Origin: Bacillus sp. NTK071
GTDB lineage: Bacteria > Bacillota > Bacilli > Bacillales > Guptibacillaceae
Length of the DNA stretch: 64,000 nucleotides
Assembly (NCBI RefSeq): GCF_017303315.1
Contig: NZ_JAFKOI010000010.1
Span: 55,531-119,530 of the forward strand
Reading direction: 5' to 3'
This document shows positions 62,974 to 64,000 of this stretch, one piece after another (position 1 is the stretch's first letter; the number at the start of each line of letters is the position of its first letter). The notes under the pieces are model-generated. The model had not been told where the DNA came from. It did no database searches and saw only the letters and a list, made by a program, of their open reading frames with translations. The position numbers and the translations under genes were made by a program.

Positions 62974-63426
62974 ATTTTTATACAACGTTTTTTTATGTTT
63001 ACGTTAGTGTTAGTAATTGCCCTTTCTGGATGTAATAGTAGTCAACCTAATATTAGTGCAGTTGAAAGTGTGCTTAAATTTTTTGAATATGGTTGGGTAG
63101 AACATGACTATGATCACGCCTTAACTTTAGCCAATGAGAACATTACACAGAAAAAACTTCAAAAAGAAGTTGCTAAGGTGAAAAAAGGATACTGGGAGGG
63201 AAATCAAAAGTTAGATTTGTTATATAGAGAAAAGGAAGGTAAGAATGGTTATAAAAATTTTGTAATATATTCCCCTTCTTATAGAGTATTTGTAAATCTC
63301 AAAGTAAAAAAAACTTCTGGGGAATGGCGTGTAAATGACGTGTCCAGCGAAATCTTCTCCTCAGATGACTTAGATAAAGTAAATGACTATGAGTGGGAAA
63401 ATAAAGAAATCACTAAACAGAAGTGA
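62974..63426 (+). CDS. Small lipoprotein, possible ATT start
   Basis: A lipoprotein with lipobox ALSGC and a mature domain of about 125 residues (ESVLKFFEYGWVEHDYDHAL, then strands VYSPSYRVFVNLKVKK and WRVNDVSSEIF) resembling DUF4878-like or NTF2-type extracytoplasmic folds. The only ATG in frame (62995) has no ribosome site and gives a signal peptide without a positive charge. ATT at 62974, 5 bases from AAAGGTGA, adds FIQRFF with an Arg. The start is therefore open. Follows the foldase gene beyond a terminator. Confidence 0.65.
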   Translation: MFIQRFFMFTLVLVIALSGCNSSQPNISAVESVLKFFEYGWVEHDYDHALTLANENITQKKLQKEVAKVKKGYWEGNQKLDLLYREKEGKNGYKNFVIYSPSYRVFVNLKVKKTSGEWRVNDVSSEIFSSDDLDKVNDYEWENKEITKQK

Positions 63427-63575
63427 AATAAAATGGATAAATATAATAAACGATTAGAAGAGAGTAATATTGTTGCAAGTTAACTTTTTTCTATTATTTT
63501 AACAAAGGTTCTCTTCCCATAATTACAGACAATATTTTATCTTCTATTAAACATTCATAGTTGAAGAAATAAGAC

Positions 63576-63615
63576 TAGCCTACTTTTTAATTGTTTTATT
63601 AAGTAGGCTACTTTT
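63576..63615 (+). terminator. Terminator-like hairpin in the 63.4-63.9 kb gap
   Basis: TAGCCTACTT...AAGTAGGCTA with inner TAAT/ATTA pairing, followed by CTTTTTATT. Confidence 0.7.
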
Positions 63616-63657
63616 TATTGTTATTTGTGAATTTTTTAAAAAGTAGCCAACATTTAT

Positions 63658-63697
63658 GAGGTTTATTAAATCGGAGTTTTCTGATTTAATAAACCTC
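63658..63697. repeat. Perfect 15-bp inverted repeat
   Basis: GAGGTTTATTAAATC and its exact complement around a 10-base loop. No T tract on either side, so more likely a binding site or relic end than a terminator. Confidence 0.6.
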
Positions 63698-63721
63698 TCA
63701 ATGCCAATTACCGGGGCTTGA

Positions 63722-63838
63722 AGCTCTTCCCTCGATGAGCACTATGATAAATTGAAAGATATAGAGATTGATTACATAGCTGAGGACCTAAAGGCTGCAA
63801 CTGAATGGATTTATCAAAACTATCAAGTTGGAAAGTAA
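63722..63838 (+). pseudogene. Fragment of a lost gene
   Basis: A frame without a start reads SSSLDEHYDKLKDIEIDYIA and EDLKAATEWIYQNYQVGK before TAA, with good amphipathic pattern. A stop lies directly upstream. Probably the C-terminus of a deleted gene; I do not recognise it. Confidence 0.35.
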
Positions 63839-63909
63839 AGTTTATCTTCCGCAATCTCGGAGCTAATGTGGAAGACTACTGATTTTATAGAATAACGGAG
63901 AAAGCTACT

Positions 63910-64000
63910 TTGCACCAACTAAATGCATTAATACCTGAGCTTTCGGTTTCAAATATTGAACGAAGTTTAGAATTCTATTTGGAAATTCTTACTTTCAAAA
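63910..64000 (+). CDS. VOC (bleomycin-resistance-like) protein, partial at window edge
   Basis: From TTG at 63910, behind CGGAGA, the frame reads LHQLNALIPELSVSNIERSL and EFYLEILTFK up to the window edge. The IPEL-VSNI-RSLEFY phrase is typical of glyoxalase/bleomycin-resistance (VOC) proteins. Only about 30 codons are present. Confidence 0.6.
   Translation, partial: MHQLNALIPELSVSNIERSLEFYLEILTFK

Noticed and set aside
1..64000. CRISPR array, tRNA, rRNA, prophage or integrase genes
   Set aside because: No regularly spaced repeat-spacer units, no tRNA-like cloverleaf and no ribosomal RNA or phage structural sequence were recognised; the only mobile element seen is the IS3-family copy.

Overview
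This window is chromosomal DNA from a low-G+C, endospore-forming Bacillota of the family Bacillaceae. The evidence is AGGAGG-type ribosome binding sites, frequent TTG and GTG starts, sigma-A promoters, CcpA cre boxes, a run of YjcZ-type sporulation peptides, and many genes whose closest familiar relatives are Bacillus genes (yrkE-J, yidH, bmrA, yhjQ, yhfW types). A long palindromic interspersed repeat of a kind common in Bacillaceae occurs about six times. The species cannot be fixed from sequence alone.

Layout. (1) 1-13.3 kb is ordinary housekeeping and stress: VOC protein (partial), catalase, thioesterase, SurA-type lipoprotein, HpaB-type flavin monooxygenase, AtoE transporter with a strong cre box, RelP alarmone synthetase coupled to an oxidoreductase, CstA, a membrane acyltransferase and a membrane-anchored MsrA-MsrB fusion. 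(2) 13.4-18.7 kb is a CstR-controlled persulfide/sulfane-sulfur operon: CstR, DsrE-like protein, two rhodaneses, TusA-rhodanese, rhodanese-metallo-beta-lactamase, TusA, TauE. (3) 18.7-32 kb is mixed: CorC-like protein, TVP38 protein, flavin reductases, YjcZ peptides, PurU, DeoR, Rrf2 and Crp-like regulators, a BmrA-like ABC exporter and an FAD/Rieske oxidoreductase. (4) 32.1-36.4 kb is a second sulfur locus: an ArsR-rhodanese fusion regulator, a frameshifted persulfide-dioxygenase-like MBL gene and two MFS transporters. (5) 37.1-40.9 kb holds CcdA, a ResA/TlpA-like thioredoxin and a two-component system. (6) 41.6-45.3 kb is a second, parallel copy of the persulfide operon without its own CstR. 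(7) 45.5-58.5 kb is a copper-resistance island: SHOCT peptide, multicopper oxidase, YdhK lipoprotein, an F510_1955-type lipoprotein, CcdA-like protein, a glutaredoxin with an in-frame TGA at the redox cysteine, CsoR, CopA, CopZ, a Cys-rich copper-storage protein, a two-component system and a CopB-type ATPase. (8) 58.5-64 kb is AT-rich accessory DNA: an IS3-family element inside a small membrane-protein gene, small membrane proteins, a secreted protein + SurA-like foldase + lipoprotein cluster, and the start of another VOC gene.

How it works together. Three loci handle reactive sulfur species: rhodanese and TusA domains carry persulfide, MBL-fold persulfide dioxygenases oxidise it, and TauE or MFS proteins probably export the sulfite or thiosulfate. 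The copper island couples Cu(I) sensing (CsoR), chaperoning (CopZ, Csp-like), export (CopA, CopB), extracytoplasmic oxidation (multicopper oxidase) and thiol redox (CcdA-like, glutaredoxin). CstR and CsoR belong to one repressor family, and similar TATACCC-type operators lie inside their promoters. The most notable oddities are the TGA-containing glutaredoxin, a tandem duplication of the cstR control region with a microhomology junction, repeats whose hairpin stems differ in sequence yet stay complementary, a hairpin that may position the ribosome binding site of the corC-like gene, an exactly reconstructable IS3 insertion, and a histidine kinase with a damaged ATP-binding box.
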